Source: a virus | Direction: 5' to 3' (one strand) | IMG/VR virus record: IMGVR_UViG_3300006104_000752 | Coordinates: 1 to 64,000 of that record | DNA: 64,000 bases | In this document: positions 20,492 to 31,051 of the stretch, one piece after another | Layout: each line of letters starts with the position of its first letter | How positions within the stretch are numbered: the stretch's first letter is position 1 | Program-made: the position numbers and the translations under genes | Notes under the pieces: generated by a model | What the model saw: only the letters and a program-made list of their open reading frames with translations | Databases searched by the model: none | What the model was told of the DNA's origin: nothing

Positions 20492-21723
20492 TAAGAGTGA
20501 CCCTCGTAAGAACCAAGAACTGCAAGGTCAGACCAACCGCGAGGGTCGTGCTCACCAACAAGGAACGTAAGTGTTCCTGGTGTGCTCCACTTGCCAGATG
20601 AGTCAGAATACCACTTAGAACCACCGTCTTGGCTTGGGCATTGCAAACGCCAGAAAGGGCCGTAGTCATCAACACGAACGTGGTGACGGTGCGCTGTAAT
20701 CCATAGTCGTGGCATTACGCCTTGCTCGTATTGCAAACGTTGCCCTTGACCACGAAGCCATTCAAATTCCTTTGAATCGCTAGTAATCTTGTGACCGTGT
20801 GTAAACGCAATTGGAACGCCTGACAATTCCATTGTCTGAACAAACTCGTCATGGGCTATTACCCACTCAGAAGGACCGTCTGTACGTCCATCAAACACAC
20901 GCTTAAGAGTGTCGGCAAGGTAGCCGCCAGCGTTGTCTGAATCAGTCGTAATTGGCTTACTTCCGCCATTGCGTGTCCACTCACCGTGATTGCAGAGGAC
21001 AGAAGCAAAAACATCTGGTTTAATTGCCATTACTCCAGCAATCCATAAATCAAGAACAAGGTTAAGTTGTTCACGCTGAGTGAGTTCTACTGAAAATGTC
21101 TGGGAACTGTAGTTTCCGGAGCATCCTTCCGTGGGGTCACCTTCGTTAATAATAACAACTCGTTCAATGTTTCGACCCATTTTGCGCAATTCTTCAATGC
21201 GCTCAAGGGTTAAATCAAAACTCTCTTGAATTCGCTCAATTGTTTTCTCAACACCGCCACCAGCAGACTTTCCAATTTGCCAGTCAGACCAACAAACAAC
21301 AAAAGTTGATGGTAGGTTAAATGAATTCTTTGAAGACACTGGCTTCTTTGAAGGACGCCACTTGTCAATCTTTGCTTGCAAAGCCTTAATGTCCAATGGT
21401 GTTGCTTCGGGTGCACGGCGAGCAAACTGAGCCTTGTAAGAGTAAAGCCAAACAATGTCACGGTTGCCGTCTTCGGTGCGCTTTGATTGTTGCCACTTGC
21501 TCATTCGAACGGTGTCATTGACAACGTAAAAAACTTCTGGGTCAAGGCCAAAGCCTTCGAGAACCTCTGTCCAGTCTCCGGAAAGGTCTAGGGGTTTGCG
21601 AAGAGTTCCAGTAGAAAACTCACCACCGTCCGGACCAACTTCCACAAACGGTTTTGGGTCAGATGCTTTTGATTCGGGTTCTGGTTTTTCGAATTCACTA
21701 AGGTCTACTTTTTTACTTGCCAC
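20491..21723 (-). CDS. Metallophosphoesterase (410 aa)
   Basis: Calcineurin-like metal motifs occur in order: SDWQIGK, INEGDPTEG, CNHGEWTRN, FTHGHK and TAHRHH. The family hydrolyses phosphate esters or DNA; the first motif has DWQ in place of the usual DxH, as in some phage members. The N-terminal 140 residues are a linker and small domain (TLRKPLDLSGDWTEVLEGFG) of unknown role. GTG at 21723 is chosen because AAAGGA lies 8 nt upstream. A nuclease or nucleotide-clearing role is inferred. Confidence 0.8.
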   Translation of the reverse strand: MASKKVDLSEFEKPEPESKASDPKPFVEVGPDGGEFSTGTLRKPLDLSGDWTEVLEGFGLDPEVFYVVNDTVRMSKWQQSKRTEDGNRDIVWLYSYKAQFARRAPEATPLDIKALQAKIDKWRPSKKPVSSKNSFNLPSTFVVCWSDWQIGKSAGGGVEKTIERIQESFDLTLERIEELRKMGRNIERVVIINEGDPTEGCSGNYSSQTFSVELTQREQLNLVLDLWIAGVMAIKPDVFASVLCNHGEWTRNGGSKPITTDSDNAGGYLADTLKRVFDGRTDGPSEWVIAHDEFVQTMELSGVPIAFTHGHKITSDSKEFEWLRGQGQRLQYEQGVMPRLWITAHRHHVRVDDYGPFWRLQCPSQDGGSKWYSDSSGKWSTPGTLTFLVGEHDPRGWSDLAVLGSYEGHS

Positions 21724-21943
21724 AGCAACATTCCTTTTTGCGATGACGTAGCATAGCGGGATGCTTGGCGTCAAAGCCTCGTTTATTTATTACGCGGACT
21801 ATTGAAGCAGTGTCAATAGTGCTATCTTCAAAAGCGGCAAGAACCTTTTCACGGTCTTCTTCCGACAGAAGATTTATAATTCGCCCAGCAACACAAATCC
21901 TTACGGGCTTTTCAAAAAATTCAGACAAATCTGGTTTTGGCAT
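21713..21943 (-). CDS. Small protein with helix-turn-helix-like region (76 aa)
   Basis: Starts MPKPDLSEFFEKPVRICVAG with AAAGGAACGGTG upstream; the region LSEEDREKVLAAFEDSTIDT and ASIVRVINKRGFD reads as two or three helices with an HTH-like turn. It ends in ECCCGK. First gene of the unit, 27 nt after the -10 box. Function unknown. Confidence 0.7.
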   Translation of the reverse strand: MPKPDLSEFFEKPVRICVAGRIINLLSEEDREKVLAAFEDSTIDTASIVRVINKRGFDAKHPAMLRHRKKECCCGK

Positions 21944-21969
21944 CACCGTTCCTTTATTCGGTTAACAGA

Positions 21970-21998
21970 ACTATACCAAAAAACCAGGCAAAAGTCAA
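21970..21998 (-). promoter_or_regulatory. Promoter of the metallophosphoesterase unit
   Basis: Minus strand: -35 TTGACT (21993-21998), 17-bp spacer, -10 TATAGT (21970-21975). It sits directly after the last late gene (stop at 22002). Confidence 0.85.
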
Positions 21999-22001
21999 TG
22001 G

Positions 22002-22376
22002 TTATCCCAAAGAAAATGGGGGTGCATCAACAATGAGTTGATTCATGCGACGAATCTTTGTCTTTGTAGAGTCGTGATTTACAGATGAACTTGGCTCGCA
22101 AGCGATGCTGTAAACCCAAACGCCAGGGGCGTAAGCGTCCGAGTCAATGGTTGCTTGGTAAAGCCCAAGACCGGTTCGAACAATTGTGCCAGTGGGGTCA
22201 CCAGTGCCGTAAGTGTAAGTAAAAGTGTACGTCTTACTTGAATCGCCGTCAATCTGGAATCCAAAAAGAACAACGTCAGGGTCAATAATAGTCCCGTCTA
22301 TTGCCGTAAAAGGCTCCTTGGTAGCAAGAGTAATGGCGGTTCCCTGGGTGTAGTGGTTGGTTGTAAATGAATACAT
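22002..22376 (-). CDS. Putative virion-associated beta-rich protein (124 aa)
   Basis: Starts MYSFTTNHYTQGTAITLATK. Rich in Thr, Tyr and Gly with alternating hydrophobics (SSKTYTFTYTYGTGDP, then LYQATIDSDAYAPGVWVYSI), the look of an immunoglobulin-like beta sandwich. The late operon ends here. It probably decorates the fibre encoded upstream or forms part of the tail tip, by position only. Confidence 0.7.
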   Translation of the reverse strand: MYSFTTNHYTQGTAITLATKEPFTAIDGTIIDPDVVLFGFQIDGDSSKTYTFTYTYGTGDPTGTIVRTGLGLYQATIDSDAYAPGVWVYSIACEPSSSVNHDSTKTKIRRMNQLIVDAPPFSLG

Positions 22377-22379
22377 TAA

Positions 22380-22640
22380 TTATCCTTCAGGTAAAAGTGT
22401 TTCGATTTCAATTGTATCTGCAAAATCATAAATGCAAAGTTCTGGTGATAAATCTTTTGTCCACATTTGAGGTGTTTTAACTATTAAACACAATGGGGGA
22501 CAAAAATCTTTTAAAAAGACTGAACCAGAAGCGTCAATTATCGAAACGGTTCCAGGTTGCACCTGTGTTTGAACATAGGTTTGACTTTGATACCAATAAA
22601 CCGGCGTTCCAAAATAACCAAATTTAAATCCGGTAGACAT
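22380..22640 (-). CDS. Hypothetical protein following the collagen-like fibre (86 aa)
   Basis: Starts [20 protein letters not shown] at the TAATG overlap with the giant fibre gene. Strand-rich with several aromatic residues and FCPPLCLIV. Tight coupling suggests a partner of the fibre, such as a tip or assembly factor. No family recognised. Confidence 0.7.
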   Translation of the reverse strand: MSTGFKFGYFGTPVYWYQSQTYVQTQVQPGTVSIIDASGSVFLKDFCPPLCLIVKTPQMWTKDLSPELCIYDFADTIEIETLLPEG

Positions 22641-25600
22641 TAGTAGGCACCCATAATCATCATTGTTTGGACATCGTTATCTTGCATCGCACCGGAACCA
22701 TTTGTTGCCACAACCGTACCATTCAATGTAATCGTACCAGTAAAGGTTGGAGATGCTGAACCGACAAGGGTCGTGCTGGACGGGATTGTAGTGCCATTTA
22801 CGCTTGTAACGTTTGGCAAAGATGTTGTTGCTGATGTAATAAGAGTTGCGCTTGACGGAATTGTTGTTCCGTTGACAGAAGTAACGCTTGGCAACGATGT
22901 TGTGGTGCTTGTAATTAACGTTGCGGACGAAGGGATTGAAGTCCCGTTAATTGACGTTGCGGTTGCAACTCCAAGAACTGGTGTAACCAGCGTGGGAGAA
23001 GTAGAAAGAACGTTTGCACCGCTACCAGTTGAAGTTGTTACTCCAGTACCACCATGCAAAACACTAAGAGTTCCAGTCGTGACATTTCCTACTCCAACTA
23101 CGGTCGGGGATGAAGCGGTTCCGCCAAGGTCGCCCGAAAGTTGGATGATTCCTTCTACGCTCGATGTTGCGGCGGTAGGAATCTGACCAAATGCGGCGGC
23201 ATCAGTAGATGCAGTTCCATTGGCAAGACCAGTAATCTTTTGACTATTCATAGCAAGAGTGCCATAAATTGTCGTGTTACCGGCTGCGCTAATGGTCATC
23301 GCATCAGTTGCGCCGTTATTAACAACAAAGTGAATCGGCTTTGAACTGTATGTACCAATTGCAAGGTCTGTGGTTGCTGATGCAACGTAAACGTTGCCTG
23401 GGGAGTTAAAAGCACCAGAGCCTTGGAAGCCTGAAGAGTTAATACCAATTTCACCATAGTTGGAGTTGTTGGTTCCCTGGTCATTAGAAATGTTGAAGTT
23501 TGCGCTGGCCTGGTATCCATTGCTAAGGTTCTGAATAATTACCTGGGTGTAGTTGTTAACGTTTTCAGCAATTGATTCCATAATGTTGACATCGGAGTAA
23601 CCCAATGCTGAACCAATTTGTGATGGGCCGTAATTGGTGGAAACAGTGCTTGAAGGTACGTTAGTTACGTCAAGACTAGGAACAGAAAGGGCGCCCGTCA
23701 TAGTTCCGCCGGAAGTTTGTAACGCACCGGCTACGGTCGTGTTGGCGGAAATAATTGACTCTACGTTTGTCGTTGCAACAAGTGTAGGGTTAGGGTAGGA
23801 ACCTGTAAGGTCACCACCAGCGGAACCCGTGGAAGGGCCGGTTGCACCCTGATATCCTTGGTAACCCTGCGAACCTTGCGAGCCCGTGCTTCCCTGGTAG
23901 CCTTGCGGGCCTTGTGCACCAGTTGCACCGGTGGAGCCTTGTGAGCCCTGTGAACCCTGTGAACCAGTGGAACCCTGAACGCCCTGAGAGCCTGTGTTTC
24001 CCTGGTAGCCCTGAACTCCTTGATTACCCTGGTAGCCCTGATTTCCTTGCGTACCCTGGAAACCCTGAGAACCTTGAGCGCCCTGTACGCCAACTGCTCC
24101 GTCAAGGTTTACAGTCCATGCAGAGTAAGTTCCCGAACCAACAACGTCACCAGGGGTTGTTCCAACTGTAAAGTTGAAAGCACCAGTGATGGAGTCATAT
24201 GTGTTAACAGTTGCTACAACGTAGTTAGAACTATTGTAGGCAATTACAGCACCTTGCCCCGGAGTCCATGAAAGACCCGTTGCAATAGTTATGGTTGCAG
24301 TTCCAGTTCCTAGCGTGTAAGAAGTTGTACTTGTGCTTGCGTAGTGGTCGCTGTACCCCTGGAAACCCTGATTTCCCTGGTACCCCTGGTACCCTTGCGT
24401 TCCTTGATTGCCCTGATAACCCTGCGGTCCCTGGGCACCGGTTGTTCCTTGGTATCCCTGGGAACCAGTAGCACCCTGGACGCCCTGAGAACCAGTAGCG
24501 CCCGTGGAGCCTTGTGGTCCGGTTGCGCCCTGAGAACCCGTTGAGCCCTGAGCGCCGGTTGAACCTTGCGCACCGGTACCGCCTTGGTACCCTTGATATC
24601 CTTGCGAGCCCTGAGAGCCTTGTGCACCTGTAGAACCCTGAGAACCAGTTGAACCCTGGTACCCCTGTGGACCTTGCGCACCTTGGTAACCTTGGCTACC
24701 CTGGGCACCAGTATTACCTTGTGCACCAGTAGCGCCTTGTGCGCCAGTGGAACCCTGTGCTCCAGTTGAACCCTGAGCACCAGTCGAACCTTGGAATCCT
24801 TGAGTACCTTGATTACCTTGGAATCCTTGTGGGCCAGAATCACCTTGATACCCTTGCGCTCCCATCGTCCCCTGTGCACCAGTAGCACCAGTGGACCCTT
24901 GGGCACCAGTAGAGCCCTGATAGCCCTGGTAACCTTGTGTTCCCTGAGCACCAGTTGCACCGGTTGCACCTTGCGTACCTTGGTATCCCTGAGTTCCCTG
25001 AGCGCCTGCCGAGCCTTGAGCACCAGTAGAACCTTGGTAGCCCTGAACGCCTTGGAAACCCTGGCTTCCTTGCGCTCCGGTGGAGCCTTGTGCTCCAGTC
25101 ACACCCTGGTAGCCTTGGCTACCTTGTGCGCCGGTTGAGCCCTGATTGCCTTGGTATCCTTGAAATCCCTGGTTGCCTTGAGAACCCTGGGCTCCAGTGG
25201 CCCCTGTAGAACCTTGTGCTCCAGCCGAGCCTTGAACCCCCTGATAACCTTGATTTCCCTGAGTGCCCTGAGAGCCAGTGGCACCTTGAGCGCCGGTAAA
25301 ACCTTGTGCTCCTTGATTTCCCTGTGAACCTTGCGAGCCTTGAAAACCTTGTGCGCCTTGAACGCCCTGGTAGGTGATTTGCTGTGCCGTTACAATTACG
25401 CCAGGAGTTTGGGGTGTTGTTGGGGTAGTGCCTGCCGCAAGTGTGTCAATTTGGACACTTGTTGAAGAAGCAGCCCACATAAGTTGCAGATAATCGCCTG
25501 CACTCAAAGTCAAAACATAGTTGATAGCAGCAATCATTGCACCGGTACCACCGTGTGAGGTACCTGGAAGTCCATATTCAGAATTGGTATCTACAACATC

Positions 25601-28600
25601 TGTGCCGTTCTTGCGAAGCCATACGTCAACCGTGTCACCATTGCTGTCGCTGCTGTAGAACTGAATTGAATATTGTAAATTGTAAGTACCAGCGTAAGCA
25701 AAAGTAATTTGATTACCGCTAACAATTGTAACTCCGTTACTTTCGGCAACAGTGTTTATGTTTACTGGGTAGGCGGTTGTTGTGCTGATAATCGTTTGAA
25801 TAGTTGTGTCGTACGCTGAAATGTAGTGGGCAATAACGCCGCCAGCGCCAGGAACACCTTGAGGACCTTGAGGGCCCTGACCTGAAACCTGTGTCCAGTT
25901 AATGTTGTCGGTGCCAATAATAATTGAACCGTCAGAGTACGAACCGGATGAAATCATTTCATAGGTCTTACCCATGTTTGTTGTACCGGCAATTACGAGC
26001 GTGTAGTCACCAGCACCAACTTCGCTTTGAACGCTGTCGTTGTAGTCGGACGAACGAGTAAGGACCCATTTGGTCGAACCAGAACCTGTTGCTGTTACGG
26101 TGTAAATACCGTTGTACTTAGCATTCGTGTTTGATGCAACAAGTACGCGTTGATTAGCGGCAAGGGTCACACCGTCAATTACAAGAGCGCCGTTTGCGGT
26201 TGCGGTCAGGGTTGCACCGATACCATAACCACCGTTTGCGTCAATGGTACCGGCGGTGTAAGTAGATGAATTTGTGGTACCAAAAGTATCTGCAACTTGA
26301 ACTGATGCGTGAGCATTTAAGGCAGATGGCGCACCTTGGGCACCTTGGTTTCCTTGGTATCCTTGAGAGCCTTGCGCCCCCTGGTGGCCCTGATTTCCTT
26401 GGAATCCCTGATTCCCCTGGAAGCCCTGACTGCCTTGGTATCCCTGGTTCCCCTGCGAACCGGTTGCCCCTTGTGTGCCAGTGGAGCCCTGAACACCTTG
26501 ATAACCCTGCGTGCCCTGAAAACCTTGATTGCCTTGAGTTCCTTGCGTACCTTGTGAGCCTTGCGCTCCAGTAGAGCCTTGTGCACCGGTTACACCCTGG
26601 TATCCCTGAGCGCCTTGCGAGCCCGTGGCGCCTTGAGTACCTGTCTGGCCTTGGTAGCCCTGGTTTCCTTGATAGCCCTGGAATCCCTGTGCACCAGTCA
26701 CACCTATTGAACCTTGAGCACCAGTGCCTCCTTGAGCACCTTGGTATCCCTGGTATCCCTGGTAACCTTGCGAACCAGTTGCTCCGGTCGAACCCTGGGC
26801 GCCCTGAGCACCCGTGGAGCCTTGCGCTCCGGTAGAACCCTGAGAACCAGTGCTTCCCTGAGCGCCTTGATTTCCCTGCGCACCTTGCGTACCTTGGTAG
26901 CCTTGAGTTCCTTGAGCGCCAGTGTTTCCAGTTGCGCCTTGAACGCCCTGATAGCCCTGCGCACCCTGCGCACCAGTTGAACCTTGGAAACCTTGATTTC
27001 CTTGATAACCCTGAGCACCTGTGGAGCCAGTTGCACCCTGTGAGCCCTGTGAACCTGTTTGTCCCTGGTTACCTTGAGTTCCCTGGTTTCCCTGAGTGCC
27101 TTGATAACCTTGAACACCCTGGGCTCCGGTCGAGCCTTGGTAGCCCTGTGCCCCCTGTTGGCCTGTTGAACCCTGAGCGCCCTGAGCACCAGTAGAACCG
27201 GTTGAACCTTGAGAGCCCTGCGAACCCATTGGGCCTTGTGCGCCTGTTGCGCCTTGTGAGCCCGTTGCACCGGTTGAACCCTGCGCTCCAGTTTGTCCTT
27301 GGTAGCCTTGCGTGCCCTGATTACCCTGGAACCCCTGGTTGCCTTGAGTGCCTTGACTACCCTGAGCGCCTTGGAACCCTTGGTTACCTTGGCTACCCTG
27401 GAATCCTTGCGCACCCTGAACACCGGTTGCACCGTCAAGGTTGACACTCCAAGAAGAATATGTGCCAGAACCCATAATGGTATTAACGGCAACGACCATA
27501 GCGCCAGTACCGGCGTTGTAGGAAGTAACCAAACCATTCATGTAATTTGACGTGTTGTATGCGATTACAACGCTTTGACCAGCGGTGTAGGCAAGGCCGG
27601 TTCCAATCGTAAGCGATTGAGATGTGGCGGAAATAGTTAATGATGTAGTCGAAGAAGTGTGGTAAATGTCACCAGTGACGCCCTGAACACCCTGATTACC
27701 TTGGTAGCCCTGGGTGCCCTGTGCACCTGTAGGGCCCTGGTATCCTTGCGCACCTTGAACTCCTTGGTACCCCTGATGGCCCTGAGTGCCTTGTGCGCCA
27801 GTAGAACCTTGGGCACCGGTTGCTCCGGTAGTACCTTGGGAACCGGTAGGGCCTTGAAAACCCTGGTTTCCTTGAGTACCTTGAAAACCTTGAGGGCCCT
27901 GTGCACCAGTATCACCCTTGGTACCAGTGGTACCAGTTACACCTTGAGTACCTTGATTACCTTGGAATCCTTGATTTCCTTGCGTTCCTTGAACACCTTG
28001 AACACCTTGAACACCCTGATTACCTTGGTATCCTTGTGGTCCTTGAACTCCAGTTGCACCCTGGACTCCTTGTGCTCCTGTTGCTCCGGTTGAGCCTTGA
28101 GGGCCAGTAGAACCCTGATAGCCCTGAGCACCTTGGAAACCCTGTGGTCCTTGAATCTTTGCATAAGTCAAAGCCTCATTAGCAATGTTAATTGCATCAA
28201 CGACGCCTTGGTTAAATTGAAGGCTTTCTACCGCAGAAGCACCGTGATAAAGGTCGTTTACCTTTGTTTGTGTAGTCTGGTGATAGTGGGTGTGAATAAT
28301 GGTTGCGTCATACCCACGACCGTTGTTCCCCTCGTCGTCATACCATACAGTAATAAATGAGTTTTCAATGTCAACAGCAGAACAAAGAACTGTTTCTTCG
28401 TTTGTTGCTCCGGGGTTAATTGTAATGACAAAAGGCCCAGACGTTCCAAGCGGGTTTGTGGTCGCTTGGCCCGTTGGGCTAACCTCGTACCAGCCAGCAG
28501 CAGAAGCAATCGTAATTGTCTGAAATGGCGTGTAGTAATCCGGAATGTCTGTGGTGATATAGGTGGGTGGTACTGAACCACCGTACGAACGTATGGTTGT

Positions 28601-28618
28601 CTCGGTAGGGAATGCCAT
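22640..28618 (-). CDS. Giant collagen-like tail fibre (1992 aa)
   Basis: Four long runs of Gly-X-Y triplets, mostly GxQG pairs such as GAQGYQG, at about residues 155-313, 398-762, 1082-1422 and 1508-1590. They are separated by globular parts: two related modules (about 314-397 and 1423-1507, sharing IAYNxSNY and SGTYSxWxVNLDG), a middle region 763-1081 with a C1q/BclA-like part (from [12 protein letters not shown]), and a C-terminal beta-rich module shared with the fibre at 36313. Gly-X-Y repeats form trimeric triple helices in phage fibres. Gln-rich Y positions and no hydroxyproline fit bacterial collagens. Probably a receptor-binding or surface-adhering fibre. Confidence 0.88.
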   Translation of the reverse strand: MAFPTETTIRSYGGSVPPTYITTDIPDYYTPFQTITIASAAGWYEVSPTGQATTNPLGTSGPFVITINPGATNEETVLCSAVDIENSFITVWYDDEGNNGRGYDATIIHTHYHQTTQTKVNDLYHGASAVESLQFNQGVVDAINIANEALTYAKIQGPQGFQGAQGYQGSTGPQGSTGATGAQGVQGATGVQGPQGYQGNQGVQGVQGVQGTQGNQGFQGNQGTQGVTGTTGTKGDTGAQGPQGFQGTQGNQGFQGPTGSQGTTGATGAQGSTGAQGTQGHQGYQGVQGAQGYQGPTGAQGTQGYQGNQGVQGVTGDIYHTSSTTSLTISATSQSLTIGTGLAYTAGQSVVIAYNTSNYMNGLVTSYNAGTGAMVVAVNTIMGSGTYSSWSVNLDGATGVQGAQGFQGSQGNQGFQGAQGSQGTQGNQGFQGNQGTQGYQGQTGAQGSTGATGSQGATGAQGPMGSQGSQGSTGSTGAQGAQGSTGQQGAQGYQGSTGAQGVQGYQGTQGNQGTQGNQGQTGSQGSQGATGSTGAQGYQGNQGFQGSTGAQGAQGYQGVQGATGNTGAQGTQGYQGTQGAQGNQGAQGSTGSQGSTGAQGSTGAQGAQGSTGATGSQGYQGYQGYQGAQGGTGAQGSIGVTGAQGFQGYQGNQGYQGQTGTQGATGSQGAQGYQGVTGAQGSTGAQGSQGTQGTQGNQGFQGTQGYQGVQGSTGTQGATGSQGNQGYQGSQGFQGNQGFQGNQGHQGAQGSQGYQGNQGAQGAPSALNAHASVQVADTFGTTNSSTYTAGTIDANGGYGIGATLTATANGALVIDGVTLAANQRVLVASNTNAKYNGIYTVTATGSGSTKWVLTRSSDYNDSVQSEVGAGDYTLVIAGTTNMGKTYEMISSGSYSDGSIIIGTDNINWTQVSGQGPQGPQGVPGAGGVIAHYISAYDTTIQTIISTTTAYPVNINTVAESNGVTIVSGNQITFAYAGTYNLQYSIQFYSSDSNGDTVDVWLRKNGTDVVDTNSEYGLPGTSHGGTGAMIAAINYVLTLSAGDYLQLMWAASSTSVQIDTLAAGTTPTTPQTPGVIVTAQQITYQGVQGAQGFQGSQGSQGNQGAQGFTGAQGATGSQGTQGNQGYQGVQGSAGAQGSTGATGAQGSQGNQGFQGYQGNQGSTGAQGSQGYQGVTGAQGSTGAQGSQGFQGVQGYQGSTGAQGSAGAQGTQGYQGTQGATGATGAQGTQGYQGYQGSTGAQGSTGATGAQGTMGAQGYQGDSGPQGFQGNQGTQGFQGSTGAQGSTGAQGSTGAQGATGAQGNTGAQGSQGYQGAQGPQGYQGSTGSQGSTGAQGSQGSQGYQGYQGGTGAQGSTGAQGSTGSQGATGPQGSTGATGSQGVQGATGSQGYQGTTGAQGPQGYQGNQGTQGYQGYQGNQGFQGYSDHYASTSTTSYTLGTGTATITIATGLSWTPGQGAVIAYNSSNYVVATVNTYDSITGAFNFTVGTTPGDVVGSGTYSAWTVNLDGAVGVQGAQGSQGFQGTQGNQGYQGNQGVQGYQGNTGSQGVQGSTGSQGSQGSQGSTGATGAQGPQGYQGSTGSQGSQGYQGYQGATGPSTGSAGGDLTGSYPNPTLVATTNVESIISANTTVAGALQTSGGTMTGALSVPSLDVTNVPSSTVSTNYGPSQIGSALGYSDVNIMESIAENVNNYTQVIIQNLSNGYQASANFNISNDQGTNNSNYGEIGINSSGFQGSGAFNSPGNVYVASATTDLAIGTYSSKPIHFVVNNGATDAMTISAAGNTTIYGTLAMNSQKITGLANGTASTDAAAFGQIPTAATSSVEGIIQLSGDLGGTASSPTVVGVGNVTTGTLSVLHGGTGVTTSTGSGANVLSTSPTLVTPVLGVATATSINGTSIPSSATLITSTTTSLPSVTSVNGTTIPSSATLITSATTSLPNVTSVNGTTIPSSTTLVGSASPTFTGTITLNGTVVATNGSGAMQDNDVQTMMIMGAY
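23850..28155 (-). repeat. Gly-X-Y coding repeats of the giant fibre
   Basis: About 9-nt periodic repeats encode the four collagen-like runs: roughly 27680-28155, 26335-27425, 24355-25375 and 23850-24095. Long open frames on both strands here are by-products of the biased repeats. The high identity makes the region prone to length change by recombination. Confidence 0.85.
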
Positions 28619-28626
28619 GGTTTAAC

Positions 28627-29073
28627 CTATTCTTTGGTTTCTGTTACGGGACTAATAAGCCCCCGTACGTAACGCTCAGCCTCGAAATCGCTCGCGCTTG
28701 CTGTGTGTATTCCGCCTGCACCTCTGTGGTGCGCTTCGCAGAGCCACATAAGATTTTCGGCGCTTTCAACCCAAGCACCAATGGTTTCTGGGTCTGATAC
28801 GCCAGGGTAATCTGCTTCCAGCCATTGAAGGTCTACACCATTTTGCAACGAAAATTCAATATGCGCGTGGTGGAGTTCCAGTGGCTTGTTCAAAGAACAT
28901 TCGCTAAAGTCATTGCGATGCAAGCCAATAGCGCACTGAGCAGTGCTTTTCGTACGGCGTCTGTAGGCATTGAAGTCCCTGTAGTGCGGGTCAGATTCAC
29001 GTGGTTCGTGGTCAGGGTAGTGAACAACGTAATGATGTGTGACCGTCTGGTCATGTGCCGGTGTCCCGGCCAT
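28627..29073 (-). CDS. HNH-like domain protein (148 aa)
   Basis: Contains CAIGLHRNDFSEC, then LELHHAHIEFSLQNGVD and LMWLCEAHHRGAGGIHTAS, the two-Cys and His-His pattern of HNH-type domains. It lies between a fibre and a virion-type gene in the late operon, an unusual place for a nuclease. It could be a homing nuclease or a repurposed metal-binding virion protein. The late location is seen; activity is inferred. Confidence 0.7.
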   Translation of the reverse strand: MAGTPAHDQTVTHHYVVHYPDHEPRESDPHYRDFNAYRRRTKSTAQCAIGLHRNDFSECSLNKPLELHHAHIEFSLQNGVDLQWLEADYPGVSDPETIGAWVESAENLMWLCEAHHRGAGGIHTASASDFEAERYVRGLISPVTETKE

Positions 29074-29074
29074 G

Positions 29075-29500
29075 CTAGAAAGAACCTTCGGTCAATACGT
29101 TTACAGAACTAATGGTTGCACTGTTTGTCGTAGTTACCTTAAGGTACCAACCGGAAGGAACGCGAACGGTCAATGCGTGATTTGTTGCCGCATTTCCGGC
29201 AGAGGCAGGAATTACAACGTTTGCGCAAGCACTGGTAGGGCCAAAAGCAACCGCTACAGTCCCGCTTGCTGCACCACCAATAAAAATGTAGTAAGTAGCA
29301 AAGCAAGGCGCGGTGTTTTGAATTGCCGTACCAGAAGTCATTGAAACGCCGCTGGTAAATGTTGGAGCAAATCCACCGACCTGAGTATTAACAGAACCGT
29401 TAAAGTGCTGAATAGAGCCAGTTGTTGTGTCAACAAAAACGGGATAGGGTGCAATTGGGTGCCAAGTAGTGTTGTTGAATGTTTCGTTTGATGAAGTCAT
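29075..29500 (-). CDS. Putative minor virion protein (141 aa)
   Basis: Starts MTSSNETFNNTTWHPIAPYP. Thr/Ser/Gly/Ala-rich with strand-forming runs (FATYYIFIGGAASGTVAVAF) and no charged core, typical of phage head or tail decoration proteins. No family recognised. Confidence 0.7.
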   Translation of the reverse strand: MTSSNETFNNTTWHPIAPYPVFVDTTTGSIQHFNGSVNTQVGGFAPTFTSGVSMTSGTAIQNTAPCFATYYIFIGGAASGTVAVAFGPTSACANVVIPASAGNAATNHALTVRVPSGWYLKVTTTNSATISSVNVLTEGSF

Positions 29501-29509
29501 AAATAGTCC

Positions 29510-30028
29510 TTATTGAATTTGGGTTCCGACTCGTCCAATAACTTCCCAGAATTGTCCGGGTGTAATTTGGAATGGGTCAACTGGGCAGTTCCATCCGCCA
29601 TGCTCCCAGCAACGTGCTACGAGCGCGGAACAAATAAGAGTTCCTTCACGGCGAATATCTAAAATCATAAAATCGGGAAGCATTAGATTTAGTCCAATGC
29701 TAAAAATGGTCAAAACTCCGTAGTCTTCTCCGACCTTGCCCATTGCGTAATCAACTGCACGCTGACGGTCAAGTTCATCTGGCATTGGAGTCCACCAAAG
29801 TTCGCCGCCTGGAGCAACATCTTCTAGTTTCACAAGTTCACCGTGACGAGCCATCTGGACAACCCAGATTTGACCATCGGGGTCAACCTTTACAACAATA
29901 GCCATGTGGTTTTTTGTATGCCCCTGCCACCAACGTGTAGCCTGAGCAGCGCGAATCATGGTGCCATAAAAATTATTTGTTTTAGCAAAGATGGCATCGC
30001 CGGGTTTAATGTCTGGGTTAGTTATCAA
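29510..30028 (-). CDS. NlpC/P60-like (YiiX-type) cysteine hydrolase (172 aa)
   Basis: Contains DIKPGDAIFAKTNNF, HTKNHMAIVVKVDPDG with the likely His, and ILDIRREGTLICSALVARCW with the likely nucleophile Cys after the His, the permuted order of YiiX/YebB proteins. The family cleaves peptide or amide bonds of cell-wall or lipid substrates. TTG start overlaps the previous stop by 11 nt and has a weak ribosome site. One of three papain-like hydrolases in this stretch. Confidence 0.75.
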   Translation of the reverse strand: MITNPDIKPGDAIFAKTNNFYGTMIRAAQATRWWQGHTKNHMAIVVKVDPDGQIWVVQMARHGELVKLEDVAPGGELWWTPMPDELDRQRAVDYAMGKVGEDYGVLTIFSIGLNLMLPDFMILDIRREGTLICSALVARCWEHGGWNCPVDPFQITPGQFWEVIGRVGTQIQ

Positions 30029-30752
30029 GGTTCTTCAAGTCCTGTTGTAGTGCAAGTATGTCAATGTTCCAAACGGGGCCGTGGTCTGCTTCAACAAAGA
30101 CTTCGGGAATAACAACCCAAGCCTCTGAACCATATTCTTCCCACCAACCCCACGTCATCGATTCGGTTGCTCCCCAGGTAATGATGTCAATACCAAAGCG
30201 GTTGTAACCAGTTGCAACAACGCAGTGACCGCCAGAAGGTGGTTCGTACGTTCCGTCCAAGTGCCATGGCTGGTGCTGTTCAAACTGAATCTCTGCGCTG
30301 TCTGGCATTTCTACGCCAAGGTAAACTGAACCAAACAAGTAGATAGCGGCCATCATTTCGTCACGGTTCTTAATGTTGACCGGAGCATAAGCGGAAATCT
30401 TGTTGTTGAAAAGACCGTCCTTCATCCAGGTCTGAAGAACTGATTGTTCTACAAGACCAGTGTCAGCGCCATTAGACAACTTAAAGTAGGTTTCCTTTAC
30501 CGCATCATCGCCTGGGTATTCAAAGTCCTCACCGATTTCGGCATAGATAAGTTGAAGCATGTGAATAACACCAGCAATGGTGCACGTACCATACGTGTCG
30601 TTCAGTGCCATTGGGTACTTAGCAACACGGCTTGAATAATCAAACGAACGTGGTGGCTTGTACATTGGTCCCTTGATGTAGTTTTTCAAGGTTCCCATTG
30701 ATAGTTCTACGGCAGCGCCCTTACCGCGCTTTCCAGCAATACGTTCAGCCAT
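30018..30752 (-). CDS. Papain-like (C1-type) cysteine peptidase (244 aa)
   Basis: Starts MAERIAGKRGKGAAVELSMG; GGAGGAAGCGTA precedes this ATG, so an in-frame start 33 nt earlier is rejected. The Cys in NDTYGTCTIAGVIHM and the His in SGGHCVVATGYN stand as in C1 papain-like peptidases, followed by ITWGATESMTWGWWEEYG. It is cytoplasmic or virion-borne (no signal peptide). Possible roles: processing of virion or host proteins, or a lysis-linked enzyme. Function inferred. Confidence 0.75.
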   Translation of the reverse strand: MAERIAGKRGKGAAVELSMGTLKNYIKGPMYKPPRSFDYSSRVAKYPMALNDTYGTCTIAGVIHMLQLIYAEIGEDFEYPGDDAVKETYFKLSNGADTGLVEQSVLQTWMKDGLFNNKISAYAPVNIKNRDEMMAAIYLFGSVYLGVEMPDSAEIQFEQHQPWHLDGTYEPPSGGHCVVATGYNRFGIDIITWGATESMTWGWWEEYGSEAWVVIPEVFVEADHGPVWNIDILALQQDLKNLDN

Positions 30753-31051
30753 TACGCTTCCTCCTTGATGTTTTTGTGAGACCACTTAACTGCGCGTTCA
30801 GTTGTAAACTTTCCAACGATTCCAATTGGCAAAATGCCAAGCCAGCCACGCCAGCCAAGATGGATTAGTTGAACACCTGAAAAAGAAGCCAGGATGATGT
30901 TTACAATGTCGCTTAACCCATCCATGTCGCCAGCCAATTTGTGTCGTCCGTTGGCAATGGCGTCTGTTAGGACAGTATTTAAAATGTCACGGGCAATCAT
31001 GGCCAAACAGCCAACGCCCGAATAAAGCAATACGTCTAACCAAATTTTCAC
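30752..31051 (-). CDS. Small membrane protein, holin candidate (99 aa)
   Basis: Starts with GTG (MKIWLDVLLYSGVGCLAMIA). Two hydrophobic stretches, about residues 3-20 and 47-78 (SDIVNIILASFSGVQLIHLG, then GWLGILPIGIVG), and a positively charged end (KWSHKNIKEEA). It lies between a DUF1003-type membrane protein and a peptidase in the lysis cluster. Size and topology fit a holin, without a recognised family. Confidence 0.65.
   Translation of the reverse strand: MKIWLDVLLYSGVGCLAMIARDILNTVLTDAIANGRHKLAGDMDGLSDIVNIILASFSGVQLIHLGWRGWLGILPIGIVGKFTTERAVKWSHKNIKEEA

Noticed and set aside
23842-28110. Many long plus-strand and other-frame open frames inside the collagen-like gene
   Set aside because: They are by-products of the Gly-X-Y repeat codons (no stops in other frames) and show Leu/Arg/Val-rich low-complexity translations; the minus-strand frame is the coherent one.
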